The position numbers and the translations under genes were made by a program. 42,027 bases of DNA from an uncultured archaeon. Lineage in GTDB: Archaea; Micrarchaeota; Micrarchaeia; Anstonellales; Anstonellaceae. Of this stretch, positions 1 to 7,725 are shown in pieces; the stretch's first letter is position 1, and the number at the start of each line of letters is the position of its first letter. Below the pieces are notes generated by a model. That model was given only the letters and a program-made list of their open reading frames with translations. It was not told where the DNA came from and did no database searches. Location of the stretch: positions 1-42,027 of the forward strand of contig CABMCD010000035.1 of NCBI GenBank assembly GCA_902384555.1, given 5' to 3'.

Positions 1-35
1 ACGGATAGGGATGGATAGATACAACGCTACAGGAG

Positions 36-46
36 AATATAAATAT
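36..46 (+). promoter_or_regulatory. TATA box of the first cysteine-rich gene
   Basis: AATATAAATAT is the only AT-rich stretch upstream and is centred about 28 bp before the ATG at 69. This is the archaeal TATA-to-start distance, so the mRNA probably starts at or next to the start codon (leaderless). Inference from spacing. Confidence 0.6.
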
Positions 47-68
47 CATCGGGGGAAAAGGGAAAGCG

Positions 69-1637
69 ATGGAGGTCAAGGAAGGGTGGAAATCCACCTG
101 CCGGGCGGTGCTGGGCGGCGAAATCGGCGAGCTGGATGAGTATTCCCAATACCTTTCCGGTCTCAACGACCCGCTCATCGTGCGCCAGAGCGCGAACGGA
201 CGGCCCGTGGTGATGACCAGCGAACACTACCCGCCGGACGCCCCTGTCGAGGACATGGAAAAAATCGATTTTTCGGCAAAATTCGAGCCGCTGGACCTCA
301 ACGACATCAAGGACATCGACTCCCTGCGCGCGGCCGTGGCCGAGCGGACCCAATACTGCGGCGACGTGGTCATCGGCAACTCTAAGTTCGTGGAAAGCTC
401 GTCTGAAATATCAGACAGCTTCTATATTTACAAGTCGGTGCGCATTTCCGGCTGCAAGCGCGTGGCTTACTCACAGTGGATGCGCCTCTCTGAGGACATC
501 TACGGCACCAACGAGGGCGGCGAGACCAAGGCCTGCATCCGCTGCGGCATCGTGTACCGCAACCAGCGCTCCTTCGAGCTGTGGATTGGAGGCAACACTT
601 CGGATTCATATTATTCCTACGGCCTGGAAAACTGTCAGGACTGCATCTTCTGCTTCAACCTCATCGGCAAAAGCCGATGCATAGGCAACGTGCAGCTCAC
701 GACCGACAAATACACGGACCTCAAGAAGAAGTTGCTGGCCGAAATCCGGCAGGAACTTGTGAAAAACAAGACTTTGCCCTCGCTGGTTGAAATTGTCAAC
801 CAAGGAAAGGCGAACCATGCCCCGGCCCGGGCGGCGGTGAATGGGCTGGCTTATGCACCCAGAGACAACGACAAAACAGGCCTGGAAAGTGCATTTTCCG
901 GCGCCACGGCCGTGGTGTTGGGGCGGCGGCTCAAGGGCATCGACGCCTATGCCCAATGGCTTATGCGCGACAGCATCGTCCCCCGGGACGCGAAATCTGT
1001 GTTGAGCGATACGACCTTGCAGGTGTCGGATTATCCGGTGATGCGCGAGCTGCCCCTCAACCGCATCGTCACGCAGGAGGAGGCGCTGGTGCTGGGGCAG
1101 AAGCTGCAGGCCCCGCTGGCGCTGGTGGAGACGGCTTCGCTTTCCAGCGCAGTGTGCATATTGGAGGGCATCGCCTATTTCCCGCCCGAGCGGAGGTTGG
1201 GCACCTACAAGAATTTGGTGGCCTGTCAATGGGGCTCGCAATCCACAGACTGCTACCGCACGGTGGTGGCCGCCTATGACAAGTACTGCGGCTACAACGC
1301 CTGGCCGAGAAGCTCGGAAAACATCTACGGCAGCGGGCTGGTGTTCAATTCCGAATACGGCTTCAAGTGCTTTGACGGTCTGGCGCTCAAGCGCTGTTTG
1401 GAGATGGATTCCTGCCGCGAGTGCTCGGACTGCTACTTCTGCCACAACGTCGAGAACTGCCAGGAGTGCATGTTCTGCTTCAACGTGAAGGCCAAAAGAT
1501 ACGCGATTGGAAATGTCGAATATCCCCGCGAGCAGTACCTCAAAATCAAGAAGATGGTGCTGGCCGAAATTGCCGAGAAGTTGGAGAAAAACAAGAGACT
1601 CGAATACTCGATTTACAATATCGGAGCGAAAAAATAA
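69..1637 (+). CDS. Cysteine-rich protein of two tandem ~250-residue repeats, function unknown
   Basis: A 522-residue protein without signal peptide or membrane segment, so probably cytosolic. It consists of two related halves. Each half has an early helix of the type VLG-x4-I-x-YAxWL, a middle part with SYG/Cys-rich sequence, and an ending with FCFN-x5-K-x3-IGN followed by a charged helix (YxxLKKKLLAEI or YLKIKKMVLAEI). In the second half the cysteine cluster is dense: C443, C449, C452, C455, C458, C464, C467 and C470, many as CxxC pairs, which suggests zinc or Fe-S binding. A full-length paralogue lies at 31831-33423. From memory, the C-terminal motif resembles uncharacterised proteins of candidate-phyla bacteria often mis-labelled CaiB/BaiF family. 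It has its own TATA box and ends convergently, directly abutting the next gene. No function can be given. Confidence 0.85.
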   Translation: MEVKEGWKSTCRAVLGGEIGELDEYSQYLSGLNDPLIVRQSANGRPVVMTSEHYPPDAPVEDMEKIDFSAKFEPLDLNDIKDIDSLRAAVAERTQYCGDVVIGNSKFVESSSEISDSFYIYKSVRISGCKRVAYSQWMRLSEDIYGTNEGGETKACIRCGIVYRNQRSFELWIGGNTSDSYYSYGLENCQDCIFCFNLIGKSRCIGNVQLTTDKYTDLKKKLLAEIRQELVKNKTLPSLVEIVNQGKANHAPARAAVNGLAYAPRDNDKTGLESAFSGATAVVLGRRLKGIDAYAQWLMRDSIVPRDAKSVLSDTTLQVSDYPVMRELPLNRIVTQEEALVLGQKLQAPLALVETASLSSAVCILEGIAYFPPERRLGTYKNLVACQWGSQSTDCYRTVVAAYDKYCGYNAWPRSSENIYGSGLVFNSEYGFKCFDGLALKRCLEMDSCRECSDCYFCHNVENCQECMFCFNVKAKRYAIGNVEYPREQYLKIKKMVLAEIAEKLEKNKRLEYSIYNIGAKK

Positions 1638-2564
1638 TCATTCCAGTTTCTTCTGCCCCTCGCGCGCGCGGCCTTTCTCCTCGCTCGCCTTTTTCTTTTC
1701 CTTGGCCGCATCGAACCAGCCGCACCTGTCGGTGCAGTAATAATAGCCGTCCTTGCCCGCGATGGTGGGCACGCCGGAGGCCGATTCGATGCGCGCGGCC
1801 TCGGCCTCGGGGCCGGACTGAATCAGGCCCAGCCCCATGTGCGAGAGGATGCACAGCTTGGGCTTTGCCGATTTGAGCAGCTTGATGAGGTCGCCGGAAT
1901 GCAGGTGGTCGGGGATGCCGTCGGCCGCGGATTTGAGGTTGTTGGCGATGAGGACGTCGAGGCCGGCGTAGGCGCGGTCGTGGATGCCGGGCAGGTATTC
2001 GGTGTCGGAAGTATAGCCAATCTTGACGCCGTCCATTTCCAGCACAAAGCCAAAGCCGGCTTTGTCATCGTGCTTCACGGGAACGCCGCGCAGGTGGAAA
2101 GAGGAAGCGGGTGTGGAAGGACCGGCGGGCGCGCGGGCGGTGGAAGACGAGGGAGATTTCTCTTTCTTTATTTCGAATTGCCGCGAATCGTTGGGCCCGA
2201 AGGCGGCGCATTCGCCCAGCAGGCCCTGGTGGTAGCGCGAGACGGTGCGGTCCCCGTGCCGGTCGCCCTCCAGCACCGACTGGGCCGCCACCAGCAGGCC
2301 GCGGCGCGTAAAGGTGAAGCCGCTCATGGCCTCGGCCAGCACGCCCGCGTCCGACACGTGGTCGACGTGCATGTGCGTCACGATGAGCGCGTCGGTTTTG
2401 GTGGGGTCCTGCCCCGCGTCCAGCAGGCGCAAGAGCGCCCCGGGGCCGGGGTCAACGTGGAGGGTGAGCGTGCGGCCCAGCAGCATGAAGCCGCCTGTTC
2501 CGCGCAGCTGCTTGACGAGGTTGAAGCGGCCGCCGCCGGTTCCAAGAAAGAGGATGTCGACCAT
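1638..2564 (-). CDS. MBL-fold metallo-hydrolase
   Basis: A 308-residue metallo-beta-lactamase superfamily protein. The sequence shows the metal motif HMHVDH at residues 64-69 (HxHxDH), a later conserved His in VKHDD, an Asp in YTSDTEY and a final His in LSHMG, so both metal sites look complete. The N-terminus starts directly with the MVDILFLGTGGG strand typical of RNase Z/PhnP-like and lactonase-like members, which act on phosphodiesters or related esters; the substrate cannot be told from sequence. The C-terminal ~25 residues are Lys/Glu-rich and probably disordered. The stop codon abuts the stop of the convergent upstream gene. The likely TATA box lies in the first copy of a 16-bp repeat (2588-2603), 28 bp upstream. 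Confidence 0.85.
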   Translation of the reverse strand: MVDILFLGTGGGRFNLVKQLRGTGGFMLLGRTLTLHVDPGPGALLRLLDAGQDPTKTDALIVTHMHVDHVSDAGVLAEAMSGFTFTRRGLLVAAQSVLEGDRHGDRTVSRYHQGLLGECAAFGPNDSRQFEIKKEKSPSSSTARAPAGPSTPASSFHLRGVPVKHDDKAGFGFVLEMDGVKIGYTSDTEYLPGIHDRAYAGLDVLIANNLKSAADGIPDHLHSGDLIKLLKSAKPKLCILSHMGLGLIQSGPEAEAARIESASGVPTIAGKDGYYYCTDRCGWFDAAKEKKKASEEKGRAREGQKKLE

Positions 2565-2586
2565 GGAAGAAACAAGAAAGGGAATT

Positions 2587-2596
2587 CATTTATTGG
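2587..2596 (-). promoter_or_regulatory. TATA box of the MBL-fold gene
   Basis: On the minus strand CCAATAAATG is centred about 28 bp before the ATG at 2564. It lies inside copy 1 of the 16-bp direct repeat, so the promoter appears to be made from duplicated sequence. Inference from spacing. Confidence 0.45.
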
Positions 2597-2754
2597 ATGC
2601 GGTTCTCCGGCTCCGGCCGTGGGGGGAGGTCAGGAGGATCGTGGAACTGGGAGGGGGGCGAAGCCCCCCTCGCGGCAATCATCGGCCTCGCGGGGCCGAT
2701 GGTGCCACAAGGCGCCAGAAGGCGCCTTGCTGGTTTCGATTTATTGGATGCGGT
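2588..2754. repeat. 16-bp direct repeats flanking three tandem hairpins
   Basis: ATTTATTGGATGCGGT occurs at 2588-2603 and again at 2739-2754, an exact 16-bp direct repeat with 151-bp offset. Between the copies lie three perfect hairpins: 2651-2671 (9-bp stem GAGGGGGGC, GAA loop), 2681-2700 (7-bp stem ATCGGCC) and 2708-2729 (9-bp stem CAAGGCGCC, AGAA loop). Copy 2 contains the stop codon of the transglutaminase-like gene; copy 1 supplies the TATA box of the MBL gene. The layout looks like a short palindromic insertion with a target duplication, or a local tandem duplication. The hairpins may also act in transcription or RNA 3'-end formation. Confidence 0.7.
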
Positions 2755-5149
2755 CGGGCTCGCGGGGCGCGTCGGATGGCGCGGCCGGATGCTCGTCCGC
2801 AGGCGGCACGCCGGGAATGTGCGAGGAGGATTCGGTTTCCTGGGCGCCCAGGCGGCGCATCTGGGATTCCAGCGTGCCCAGCTGGATGGCGCCAAGGTTG
2901 AGATAGAGGGCGGCGACCATGAGGCCGGCGAACACCAGCGCCAGAAAGAGCAGGACGGGGATGACGCGCACGTCGTAGGGCGTGTAGGACGAGAAGGGCA
3001 GGGGCGAGGGCTCGGCCGGAACGGCGGCGGCCGGACTGATGTTGAGCAGCTCGGTGCTCTGCTGCGTCTTTCCGGAAGGGTCGGTCCAGCTGAGGGTGAT
3101 GGGATAGCTGCCCGGAGCCAGGATGAGGCGCAGGGTGTTGTCATCCCCAATCGGCCAGCTGGAATTGCGCAGCACCAGCCTGGGCTGAACGGCCCCGCCG
3201 GAGCGCTCCAGCTCCAGCAGCACCTGCACGCCGTCCGCGGCATAGGACTGCAGGCGCACCGAGCGCACCGACACGTGGCTGGGTGCCCAGACATGCAGAG
3301 GCTGGGAGCGGCGCAAGAGCTCGCGGCCGTCGGAGGAGAGGAACCGCATCACCAGGAAGGCGTCGCCCGCGCGGGCGGACGGGATGGAGAGCGGGACGGA
3401 GACGGAAGGCTGGTCCGGCAGGGTCTGCTCGCCAGACAACTCGCCCAGCGACCATTGCAGGGCGAGGGGCCCCGGCCCCAGGCGGTCGAGGCCGCTGAGC
3501 TCGAGGGTGAGGTTGATGGGCTCGCCTTCGGTGAGCGCGGAGGGCAGGGAGGCCAGCTCGATTTCGGGCGCCGGACCGGAGCCGACGGTGTAGGTGAGCG
3601 CGACCGGGTCGCCGCGGGTGGAGAAGACATAGAGCGTGTGGGTTCCCAGCGAGCCGGGCTGGAACTCGAATTCGAGCGAGCCGTTGGGGCCGGCGGTCTC
3701 CTGCAGGTGGAGCTGCTCTTCCAGCAGGTGCACCGGCTGGCCCGACAGCTCGGGCGGCACATTCACATACACCCGCTGCCGCCCCCCGGCCGAAAGCGCG
3801 CTGCGCTGCAGAGCCGCGGTGAGCTGGGGCCATTGTCCCGTCTGCTCGTCGCTGACCGACAGGGTGCGGGCGGGCGCGTCGGCCAGGCCGGTGTGGATGG
3901 AAATCGGGCAGTGGTACACGTAATGGGGGTCCAGGCCGGCCGGCGCCTCGACCAGCCAGAACAGATAGGAGGTCTGGTTGGGCGCGCTGACCAGCAGGCG
4001 GGAGGAGGAGCCGGTGTCCAGCAGAGGAGTGCCGTTGGTGGCGCAGGAGGAAAGCGTGGCCGAGACCAGGCTGTAATCGGAAGAGGGATAAGGCAGCCAC
4101 ACCATGGCGCGGCCGCCGGGCGGGATGGTGTCGGACGAGGATTGCAGGGAGAGCAGCTCGTCCTCCGCCCGGGGGACAAGGCGGACGGCGTGCACCTGCT
4201 CGGCCGGCGCGCCCAGCGGGGAATCGCGCTCCAGTTGCAGCTCGCCGCTGCCGCTTACCATGGCCGAGATGGAGAGGGTGACGGCCGCGGACTCGGGCGT
4301 GCGCATGAGCGGGATGTGGGTGGCGTCCAGCGAGCCGACCTCCAGCCAGGTGGGGTCGGCCGGCACCCACTCGCCCAGCCACACCTCGGCCCAGGAATGG
4401 CCCTGCCAGGTGTTGGCATCAGAGGAATAGGCATAGCCGCTGACAAAGCGCGTGGGGTAGCCCAGGGAGCGCGCCATCGCCGAGAAGAGAAGGGTGTATT
4501 CGGTGCACACGCCCTGCGGCCGGTCGAGTATGGTGCGCACGTCCGGCAGCTGGTCGGTGAAGCGGGCGTCGTAGCGGATGTAGTCGTGCGTCCACGCGGC
4601 CAGCCGGGCGACTTTCTCGAACGGCGTGCTGGCGTTCGCGGTGATTTGCCGCGCGAGCGCCTCCACGCGGGGGTCGTCCGGCGACATGTCGGGCGTCAGG
4701 CGCAAAAAGCGCGCCTGGCCCGGCAGGGGGGCCGGGGAGGACGGCAGGGCGGAGAGGGGCTCGCTCGAGACGTGGATGGAGGAATTGGCGCGAAAGACGT
4801 AGGGGAACTTCGGCTCGGGGTCGGTGAAGTAGAGGTAGGGATTGCCGTAGGCGTCGTGGAGCACCTGCGCGGAGGGCGGGGCCTGCACCAGGCGCGAATC
4901 AATGGGCAGGCTGAGGTTGACGGCGAGGTTGCGCACATAGAGCGGGCCGGCGTCCGAGGCGCCGGGCGTGGCGTTGATGACGCGCTGCTCGTCGATGTAG
5001 TAGTCGCCCCCCGCCACGCGCGAGGGAATGAGCGCGCCATGCACGAGGCTGGAAAGCGCGAGAAGGAGTACGAGAAGGGAGGCCGGTAGCGCCCGGGCGG
5101 CGGGATGCACGTCCGCCCTCCTCGTCCGCGGCTTATAAATCTCCCGCAT
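2741..5149 (-). CDS. Secreted, membrane-anchored transglutaminase-like protein
   Basis: An 802-residue protein with an N-terminal signal sequence (LPASLLVLLLALSSLVHG), a large extracellular region, and one membrane helix near residues 727-753 followed by a short cytosolic tail. The transglutaminase-like core is at about residues 170-270, with the triad C215 (GVCTEY), H251 (GHSWAEVW) and D265 (PADPTW). Such domains are mostly cysteine proteases or peptide-processing enzymes in prokaryotes. The region after the core is rich in beta-strands and probably forms Ig-like or CARDB-like modules. ATG 5149 is chosen because it leaves the divergent gene free; a GTG at 5110, directly before the signal peptide, is an alternative and would place the TATA box of the divergent operon outside the coding region. 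Its 3' end coincides with the 16-bp repeat. Confidence 0.85.
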   Translation of the reverse strand: MREIYKPRTRRADVHPAARALPASLLVLLLALSSLVHGALIPSRVAGGDYYIDEQRVINATPGASDAGPLYVRNLAVNLSLPIDSRLVQAPPSAQVLHDAYGNPYLYFTDPEPKFPYVFRANSSIHVSSEPLSALPSSPAPLPGQARFLRLTPDMSPDDPRVEALARQITANASTPFEKVARLAAWTHDYIRYDARFTDQLPDVRTILDRPQGVCTEYTLLFSAMARSLGYPTRFVSGYAYSSDANTWQGHSWAEVWLGEWVPADPTWLEVGSLDATHIPLMRTPESAAVTLSISAMVSGSGELQLERDSPLGAPAEQVHAVRLVPRAEDELLSLQSSSDTIPPGGRAMVWLPYPSSDYSLVSATLSSCATNGTPLLDTGSSSRLLVSAPNQTSYLFWLVEAPAGLDPHYVYHCPISIHTGLADAPARTLSVSDEQTGQWPQLTAALQRSALSAGGRQRVYVNVPPELSGQPVHLLEEQLHLQETAGPNGSLEFEFQPGSLGTHTLYVFSTRGDPVALTYTVGSGPAPEIELASLPSALTEGEPINLTLELSGLDRLGPGPLALQWSLGELSGEQTLPDQPSVSVPLSIPSARAGDAFLVMRFLSSDGRELLRRSQPLHVWAPSHVSVRSVRLQSYAADGVQVLLELERSGGAVQPRLVLRNSSWPIGDDNTLRLILAPGSYPITLSWTDPSGKTQQSTELLNISPAAAVPAEPSPLPFSSYTPYDVRVIPVLLFLALVFAGLMVAALYLNLGAIQLGTLESQMRRLGAQETESSSHIPGVPPADEHPAAPSDAPREPDRIQ
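5133..5140 (+). promoter_or_regulatory. TATA box of the ttuB-like/ttuA operon
   Basis: TTATAAAT is centred about 26 bp upstream of ATG 5162, fitting a leaderless mRNA. It lies inside the first codons of the divergent gene if that gene starts at 5149. Confidence 0.65.
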
Positions 5150-5161
5150 AAAAAGGAAAGC

Positions 5162-5395
5162 ATGGAAAGAAATGGAACCCGCGAAACGGGAAGGCCCGGG
5201 CGGCCCGACATCCGCCTCGATGGCCGGAAAACCGCCGTTGTGGGCCGGCCCGGCTCGGTGCGCGAGCTGCTGGCCCTGCTCAAAATCAGCCCGCAGGAGG
5301 CGCTGGTGCGGGTGGACGGCAAAATCCGCCCCGACGGCTTCGGCCTCGCGGGGGCGAAAAAAGTAGAGATAATCCGCGTCGTGTTCGGCGGTTGA
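5162..5395 (+). CDS. Ubiquitin-like sulfur carrier (TtuB/SAMP/ThiS-MoaD type)
   Basis: A 77-residue protein with a ubiquitin-like beta-grasp pattern, including a stretch like RPGSVRELLALLKISPQEAL and VRVDGKI, and ending exactly in a di-glycine (VVFGG). A C-terminal GG is the hallmark of sulfur carriers that are adenylated and thiocarboxylated, and in archaea of SAMP protein modifiers. It lies 4 bp upstream of a TtuA/NcsA gene, so its likely job is to deliver sulfur for tRNA 2-thiolation. ATG 5162 is chosen because the TATA box at 5133-5140 is 26 bp away and because the beta-grasp domain needs no upstream residues. An activating E1-like enzyme is not in this window. Confidence 0.85.
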   Translation: MERNGTRETGRPGRPDIRLDGRKTAVVGRPGSVRELLALLKISPQEALVRVDGKIRPDGFGLAGAKKVEIIRVVFGG

Positions 5396-5399
5396 TGCG

Positions 5400-6419
5400 A
5401 TGGGCCAAAGCGCTTCTTTTTCCTGTTCCCGCTGTTCCGAGCCCGCCTGCATCGGCGCGGGCGAGACGGCGCGCTGCGAGAGGCACTTCCGCGAGGAGTT
5501 CGCGCACGAGGTGCGCCGGGCCGTGCGCGAGTTTTCCATGATAAAACCGCGCGAGCGCGTGGCGGTGGCCCTCTCGGGGGGGAAGGACAGTGTGGTGCTG
5601 CTCCACCAGCTCGCCGAGCTGCGCCAAAAACTGCCGATGGAACTGCTCGCCATCCTGGTGGACGAGGGCATCGCGGGCTATCGGCCCCCCACCATCGCCG
5701 TGGCCAGAAAGGCCTGCAAAAAACTGGGTGTGCCGCTGCACATCGTCACGTTCAAGAGCGAGACGGGCAAGAGCCTGGACTCGATTTTGCGCCGGCGCGG
5801 CAAGGGCGGGGCCCGGCGCGCCAAAGGCGCTCCCTCGACGGGAGCCTGCACCTATTGCGGCGTGTTCCGCCGCCTGCTGCTCAACAAGTCGGCGCGTAGG
5901 CTGGGGGCGGACAAGCTGGCGCTGGGCCACAATCTGGATGACGCGGCGCAGACGCTGCTGCTCAACGTGTATCGAAACGAGACCGACCGTCTGGCCCGCT
6001 TCTGGCCCGTCAGCCGGGAGGAAAAAGAGGGCGAAACACCGGCCGCCCCCCGAAGCGGACGGAGGGCGGAAACGCCCGATTTCATTCCCCGCATCCGCCC
6101 CCTCATCCGAATCCCCGAGCGCGAGGTGGCGCTGCTGGCCGAATTGGAAGGATACGGAATCCGCCACCAGTCCTGTCCCTATGCGAACGAGGCCATGAGG
6201 CAGACCGTGCGCGCCCAGCTCAACGAGATGGAGGACCGCTATCCGGGCACCAAAAGACGGATTTTCAACGCCTGGATGGAGATGGGAAAAAATGAAAAAA
6301 GCACGGCCGCCCGCGACGCTTCGCATGCGCTGCAAACCTGCAAAACCTGCCGCGAGCCCTCCAGCCAGGACGAGTGCGTGGCGTGCCGGATGAAGCGGGA
6401 AATCGCAGGGAAAAAATAG
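5400..6419 (+). CDS. ttuA: TtuA/NcsA-type tRNA 2-thiolation enzyme
   Basis: A 339-residue PP-loop ATPase. Visible are an N-terminal zinc knuckle (CSRC-x5-C and a further CERH), the PP-loop SGGKDS at residues 59-64, the catalytic-site CTYCG motif, the ALGHNLDD signature, and a C-terminal zinc knuckle (CKTC ... CVAC). This order is that of TtuA/Ncs6, which activates the uridine C2 of tRNA with ATP and inserts sulfur. Family members carry a labile 4Fe-4S cluster held by three cysteines including the two of CxxC. Sulfur would come from the di-glycine protein encoded 4 bp upstream. An insert of about 25 residues rich in Glu/Arg/Pro after FWPVSREEK appears unusual and is probably a surface loop. 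Confidence 0.92.
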   Translation: MGQSASFSCSRCSEPACIGAGETARCERHFREEFAHEVRRAVREFSMIKPRERVAVALSGGKDSVVLLHQLAELRQKLPMELLAILVDEGIAGYRPPTIAVARKACKKLGVPLHIVTFKSETGKSLDSILRRRGKGGARRAKGAPSTGACTYCGVFRRLLLNKSARRLGADKLALGHNLDDAAQTLLLNVYRNETDRLARFWPVSREEKEGETPAAPRSGRRAETPDFIPRIRPLIRIPEREVALLAELEGYGIRHQSCPYANEAMRQTVRAQLNEMEDRYPGTKRRIFNAWMEMGKNEKSTAARDASHALQTCKTCREPSSQDECVACRMKREIAGKK

Positions 6420-6430
6420 AAACCGCCGGC

Positions 6431-6838
6431 CTAAGCGGTCTGGCTTGCCTGCTTTCTTCCGCCCAATTGCTGAAAGCGGACTTGAAGCCCGATTTTGGCG
6501 GTGGGGTGGACCACGCCGGCATCCAGCACCGCCGTGACATCCGCCAGATTGTCCAGGCGCCGGATGGCCTCGATTTGGACCTCGTAATAGCCGTATTTCT
6601 TGTTCAACAGCGCGTCGCGGGCGTCGGCAGAGGAGAGCTTGGAGGCCTCGGCAGACTGGAGGGAAATGTTCTCGAAGGGGGAGGCATATTTGAGGCTGCC
6701 GGCGTTGCGCAGCACGAAGCGGTCGGCCTCGGTGAGGCGGGAGGGCGTGAACAGCTCCTTGAGCTTGGCCAGAAGATAGCGCGAGCGGGTGGCGGGTTTG
6801 GGCGTGAGGTGGATGAAAAACCCGTTTTGAGCGTTCAT
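6431..6838 (-). CDS. Conserved-looking small protein, function unknown
   Basis: A 135-residue soluble protein (start MNAQNGFFIHL). I do not recognise a family. It has a mixed alpha/beta look with the stretches KYGYYEVQIEAIRRLDNLA and VVHPTAKIGLQVRFQQLG, and no Cys, signal peptide or membrane helix. Coding is supported by the protein-like composition and by a T-rich TATA-like element (minus strand TTCTTTTTAA, 6861-6870) about 27 bp upstream of the ATG. It ends 11 bp from the stop of the convergent ttuA gene. A longer ORF on the opposite strand has an Arg/Gly-rich shadow composition and was not chosen. Confidence 0.6.
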   Translation of the reverse strand: MNAQNGFFIHLTPKPATRSRYLLAKLKELFTPSRLTEADRFVLRNAGSLKYASPFENISLQSAEASKLSSADARDALLNKKYGYYEVQIEAIRRLDNLADVTAVLDAGVVHPTAKIGLQVRFQQLGGRKQASQTA

Positions 6839-6860
6839 GGTAGAATATGGGGAAGGGATG

Positions 6861-6870
6861 TTAAAAAGAA
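6861..6870 (-). promoter_or_regulatory. TATA-like element of the 6431-6838 gene
   Basis: Minus strand TTCTTTTTAA, centred about 27 bp before ATG 6838. It is the only AT-rich stretch in the area. Weakly supported. Confidence 0.35.
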
Positions 6871-6968
6871 ACCGGCCGGGCGCGGAGGAACGGGGGAGAG
6901 GGGCGGGCGGCAGGCCGGGCGGCCCGGGCGAACCGGGTTTTGCCGGGGCGGGCTTCGGGACGGCAGTC

Positions 6969-7051
6969 TTATAAATACCGGGCGCGATAAGAAATCCAAC
7001 ACATAGCGAGTTTTCCCGCTATACTGCTCATCAGCGAGCAGGAGGGAGTGC
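6969..7051 (+). promoter_or_regulatory. Promoter and structured leader of the L1-L10-L12 operon
   Basis: TATA box TTATAAATA at 6969-6977 would start transcription near 7000. The ~50-nt leader contains two hairpins: 7003-7022 (stem ATAGCG/CGCTAT) and 7025-7040 (stem TGCTC/GAGCA), followed at once by the Shine-Dalgarno GGAGG at 7041-7045, 7 nt before ATG 7052. Archaeal L1 is known to repress its own operon by binding an mRNA mimic of its 23S site. Whether these hairpins are that site is inference. Confidence 0.6.
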
Positions 7052-7720
7052 ATGAACAAGGACACGATTCAAAAGGCGCTTGAGACCGCGCTGAAAGGCA
7101 AAGGCTCCAAGAAGTTCACCCAGAGCGTGGAGGCTGTCTTCAACTTCCGCAACGTGGACACGGCCAAGCCCGAAAACCGCCTCAACCTCGACGTCGTGCT
7201 GCCCAAGGGCCGCGGCAAGAAGGTGCCGGTGGTCGTTTTCGCCGAGCAGCAGCAGGCGCTGGACGCCCAGAAGGCGGGCGCCGAGAAGGTCTTCTCCAAC
7301 GCCGACATCCAGAAGATGGCGGCCGACAAGAAGGAAATCCGCCAGCTGGCCAAGACCTGCGAATTCATCGCCGCCCCCAACATGATGATTAACGTCGGTA
7401 AGAGCTTGGGTCAGGTGCTGGGCGCCAAAAACCGCCTGCCCCGCCCCATCACCGGACAGGTGGCGGACGCGGTCAAGCAGGCCGAGGCGCGCGTGCGCCT
7501 GGCCTCCAGAGGCAAATACCTGCCCACCGTTTCCTGCTCGATTGGCTCGGAGGCCATGAGCGTGGCCGATTTGGCCGAGAACTTTGATGCCGTTTACGAG
7601 AAAGTGAAGGGCAAGGTGGTGGAGTCCAACATCGCCTCCATCTATGTCAAACTGAGCATGGGCCCCGCCGTGCGCGCCGACGTGAGCGCGTCCAAGGAAG
7701 AGGCCGCGAACTCGAGTTGA
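7052..7720 (+). CDS. rpl1: 50S ribosomal protein L1 (uL1)
   Basis: A 222-residue archaeal uL1, the normal length for the family. It binds 23S rRNA at the L1 stalk and is involved in E-site tRNA release. The sequence has the two-domain pattern, with domain I at both ends and domain II in the middle (VPVVVFAEQQQ, AEKVFSNADIQKM), and the conserved stretch LGAKNRLPRPIT typical of uL1 (family form LGpRgkMPkP). The C-terminus has the usual IYVKLSMGPAVRAD strand. The start is decided by a strong Shine-Dalgarno 7 nt upstream. It is first in the conserved archaeal order L1-L10-L12 and may autoregulate the operon. Confidence 0.96.
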   Translation: MNKDTIQKALETALKGKGSKKFTQSVEAVFNFRNVDTAKPENRLNLDVVLPKGRGKKVPVVVFAEQQQALDAQKAGAEKVFSNADIQKMAADKKEIRQLAKTCEFIAAPNMMINVGKSLGQVLGAKNRLPRPITGQVADAVKQAEARVRLASRGKYLPTVSCSIGSEAMSVADLAENFDAVYEKVKGKVVESNIASIYVKLSMGPAVRADVSASKEEAANSS

Positions 7721-7725
7721 TTCTC

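Noticed and set aside
2597..5089. Long open frame on the + strand opposite the transglutaminase-like gene (830 codons)
   Set aside because: Gly/Arg/His-rich shadow composition from high GC; the minus-strand protein has a signal peptide, a full catalytic triad and a membrane helix.
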